Below are positions 40,134 to 41,939 of a stretch of 41,939 nt of DNA, one piece after another. Under the pieces are notes generated by a model, which was not told the origin of the DNA, did not search any database, and saw only the letters and a list, made by a program, of their open reading frames with translations. The position numbers and the translations under genes were made by a program. The stretch is from Flavobacteriales bacterium UBA979 (lineage in GTDB: Bacteria > Bacteroidota > Bacteroidia > Flavobacteriales_D > Sanyastnellaceae). Location of the stretch: contig DBBR01000041.1 in the NCBI GenBank assembly GCA_002292325.1, positions 1 through 41,939 on the forward strand, in the 5' to 3' direction. How positions within the stretch are numbered: position 1 is the stretch's first letter; each line of letters starts with the position of its first letter.

Positions 40134-40162
40134 CAAAGTTGAATATTTGATTTGGTGGCAAA
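40134..40162 (-). promoter_or_regulatory. Promoter of the TPR gene
   Basis: On the minus strand TTTG (40162-40159) and CAACTTTG (40141-40134, one base off TAnnTTTG) are 17 nt apart, near the Bacteroidota -33/-7 spacing. The box ends 6 nt before the ATG. Confidence 0.5.
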
Positions 40163-40190
40163 AGTAATGCCAGATTCGTGATTGTGGGTC

Positions 40191-41939
40191 CTATGCTTCT
40201 GGAGTCGTTGGTGCGCCTTCCCCATTTGATGTTTCATCAGCAGCTCCATCAGCAGCGTCCTCTCCGTCCTCATTCATCGGCTCATCATCGCTCTTCGGCA
40301 CGCGACAAACCGAAGCAATCTGATCATCTCCGCGAAGCGAAATTAACCTAACTCCTTGTGTAGCTCGCCCCATCACTCTCAAGTCCTCAACGCCTGTTCG
40401 AATGGTAATCCCAGAGCGATTGATGATCATGAGGTCATCATCATTGGTAACATTAAGAATGCTGATCAGAGAGCCTGTTTTATCAGTAATACTTAGTGTT
40501 TTCACTCCTTTTCCGCCCCGGTTCGTGATTCGGTAATCCTCTACAGCAGATCGTTTGCCATATCCGTTTTCTGAGACGACCAATATTTCAGAATCCAATC
40601 CGCGAACACACACCATACCGATGACTTCATCTTCTGGTCCTTCGAGGGTAACTCCCTTCACCCCCATGGCTGTCCTTCCGACTGCACGAGCTGTGCTTTC
40701 ATGGAAGCGAATGGCTTTGCCTGATTTCTTGCCGATAATGATTTCGTTATCGCCATTTGTAAGCCGAGCAGTAAGCAATTCATCCCCTTCTCGGATGGTG
40801 ATGGCGTTAATACCGTTGGAACGAGGCCTTGAATAGGCTGCCAGGGTGGTCTTCTTAATTAAACCTTTTCGGGTCGCTAAAACGACGAAGTTATTGTTTG
40901 CGTAGTCTTCGTCTTTCAGATCTTGCACAGGGATGTAGGCCAAAACCTTGTCATCCGGCTCGATTTGAATTAAGTTTTGGATGGCCCTTCCTTTGGACGT
41001 TTTGGAACCTTCCGGTACTTCAAAAATCCGCATCCAGAAACAGCGGCCATTGGCGGTGAAGATCAATAGCCAATTGTGGTTGGTAGCGGTAAAGATGTTT
41101 TCGACGAAGTCCTCGTCTCGGGTAGTGGCCCCTTTCGCGCCAACTCCTCCTCTGCTTTGCGACCTATAATCCGAGAGTCGGGTCCGTTTGATGTAGCCCG
41201 CGTGACTTATGCTTACAACGACTTGTTCATCAGCGATAAGATCTTCCATCCGAACATCTGCGCTACTGAATTCAATTTCGCTTCGTCGGTCGTCTCCATA
41301 GCGCTCTTTTACATCGAGCAGTTCTGTCGTAATGATTTCCATTCGACGCTCGAACCTAGCAAGGATGTCCTCTAAATCTGCAATGGTTGCAAGCAGGGCT
41401 TCGTATTCAGCGCGCAATTTATCGCGTTCCAGTCCTGTGAGCTTTTGCAGGCGCATGTCCAAAATGGCGCGAGCCTGAAGCTCAGACAACTCAAACGTTC
41501 CCATGAGGTTGTTTCTAGCTTCCTCCGGTGTGGCGCTGGCGCGAATCAATTTGATGACCGCATCCAAATTTTCAATCGCAATAATCAGGCCTTGGAGGAT
41601 GTGCGCTCGCTCCTGGGCTTTTCTCAGATCGTATTGTGTGCGTCGAGTGACCACTTCATGCCGGTGTTCGACAAAATTGGAGATGAGCCCCTTCAGGTTT
41701 AGCAGCTGAGGTCGCCCTTTCACCAGGCAGATGTTATTGACTGAGAATGAGTTTTGTAAGGCTGTATATTTATACAGTTTGTTCAATACGACTGACGCCA
41801 TAGCGTCTCGTTTGATTTCATAAACAACCCGCATTCCCTTCCGATCAGATTCGTCTCTGATTTCGGAAATGCCTTCGATTTTTTTGTCGTTCACCAATTC
41901 CGCGGTCTTGCGGACCATGTCCGCTTTATTGACCATGTA
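40191..41939 (-). CDS. gyrA: DNA gyrase subunit A (5' end missing)
   Basis: The reading frame runs off the end of the window, so the N-terminal catalytic domain with the active-site Tyr is not seen; about 582 C-terminal residues are present. Visible parts are the end of the tower/coiled-coil region (ELQARAILDMRLQKLTGLERDKL) and the six-bladed C-terminal DNA-wrapping domain with repeated blades and a GyrA-box-like NRGGKGVK. The tail is acidic (DEDGEDAADGAADETSN). With GyrB it introduces negative supercoils using ATP. It is followed by the TPR gene. Confidence 0.97.
   Translation of the reverse strand, partial: YMVNKADMVRKTAELVNDKKIEGISEIRDESDRKGMRVVYEIKRDAMASVVLNKLYKYTALQNSFSVNNICLVKGRPQLLNLKGLISNFVEHRHEVVTRRTQYDLRKAQERAHILQGLIIAIENLDAVIKLIRASATPEEARNNLMGTFELSELQARAILDMRLQKLTGLERDKLRAEYEALLATIADLEDILARFERRMEIITTELLDVKERYGDDRRSEIEFSSADVRMEDLIADEQVVVSISHAGYIKRTRLSDYRSQSRGGVGAKGATTRDEDFVENIFTATNHNWLLIFTANGRCFWMRIFEVPEGSKTSKGRAIQNLIQIEPDDKVLAYIPVQDLKDEDYANNNFVVLATRKGLIKKTTLAAYSRPRSNGINAITIREGDELLTARLTNGDNEIIIGKKSGKAIRFHESTARAVGRTAMGVKGVTLEGPEDEVIGMVCVRGLDSEILVVSENGYGKRSAVEDYRITNRGGKGVKTLSITDKTGSLISILNVTNDDDLMIINRSGITIRTGVEDLRVMGRATQGVRLISLRGDDQIASVCRVPKSDDEPMNEDGEDAADGAADETSNGEGAPTTPEA

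Noticed and set aside
1..41939. CRISPR arrays, insertion sequences, phage genes or integrase
   Set aside because: No direct-repeat/spacer arrays, transposase motifs or attachment-site repeats were seen; the hairpins with AAGCACC arms are too short to be IS ends.

Overview
The window looks like a compact chromosomal segment from a member of the Bacteroidota, most likely a Flavobacteriales-type marine or freshwater bacterium. The evidence: two large secreted proteins that end in the gliding-motility/type IX secretion (type B) C-terminal domain, a GWxTD-domain protein, a DUF5777 beta-barrel, a lipid-anchored TamA-like protein (TamL type), a short (~289 aa) primary sigma factor without region 1.1, and repeated promoter-like boxes of the Bacteroidota form TAnnTTTG. 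Base composition is near 50% GC, slightly AT-rich, judged by eye. I saw no insertion sequence, phage gene or CRISPR array. Coding density is very high.

Layout. 1-1692: 3' part of a T9SS cargo protein with tandem W-x3/4-C-x2-C repeats. 1676-2212 (-): flavodoxin-fold oxidoreductase. 2258-4886 (-): an apparent operon of a c-type heme lipoprotein, a YceI protein, a DUF5777 barrel and a second barrel. 5022-6736 (+): YebC regulator and an S4/RluA-like pseudouridine-synthase homologue with a changed catalytic motif. 6737-7259: two hairpins and two possible small genes. 7260-9206 (+): thiolase and NlpC/P60 peptidase. 9193-10374 (-): 3-hydroxyacyl-CoA dehydrogenase. 10426-11722 (+): purine nucleoside phosphorylase and a zinc-ribbon protein. 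11708-12976 (-): DEAD-box helicase. 13013-14182 (+): acyltransferase. 14193-14936 (-): TrmH/SpoU methyltransferase. 14935-18111 (+): TamL and accD. 18198-21760 (+): rpsO, pnp, rpoD. 21740-22384 (-): AlkA-like glycosylase. 22414-26899 (+): beta-helix lipoprotein and a TerB-like/ABC transporter fusion. 26903-27840 (-): SiaC and SiaB. 27894-29610 (+): methyltransferase, ZIP transporter and a 33-aa ORF with its own terminator. 29627-30496 (-): HMG-CoA lyase. 30583-30837 (+): small conserved-looking protein. 30812-35265 (-): GWxTD protein, glycosyltransferase, ComEC. 35354-37597 (+): PKD/T9SS protein. 37600-38454 (-): FemAB/GNAT-like protein. 38699-38784 (-): tRNA-Ser(UGA). 38988-41939 (-): TPR protein and the 3' part of gyrA.

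Functional picture. Most genes are housekeeping: translation and RNA decay (rpsO, pnp, tRNA-Ser), transcription (rpoD), topology (gyrA), fatty-acid synthesis (accD), acyl-CoA and leucine catabolism (thiolase, hydroxyacyl-CoA dehydrogenase, HMG-CoA lyase), nucleoside salvage and envelope assembly. They are mixed with Bacteroidota envelope genes of unknown role.

The most unusual signals concern gene expression. (i) A -7-like box lies exactly 4 nt before the ATG of seven genes, and 3 or 6 nt before three more, which suggests leaderless mRNAs. (ii) Tail-to-tail genes overlap in five places by 14-26 bp, with hairpins inside the opposing coding sequence. (iii) Small ORFs end at dedicated terminators. 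The best candidates for an undescribed system are the heme-lipoprotein/YceI/DUF5777 operon and the TerB-like/ABCG fusion beside an orphan SiaB-SiaC switch.
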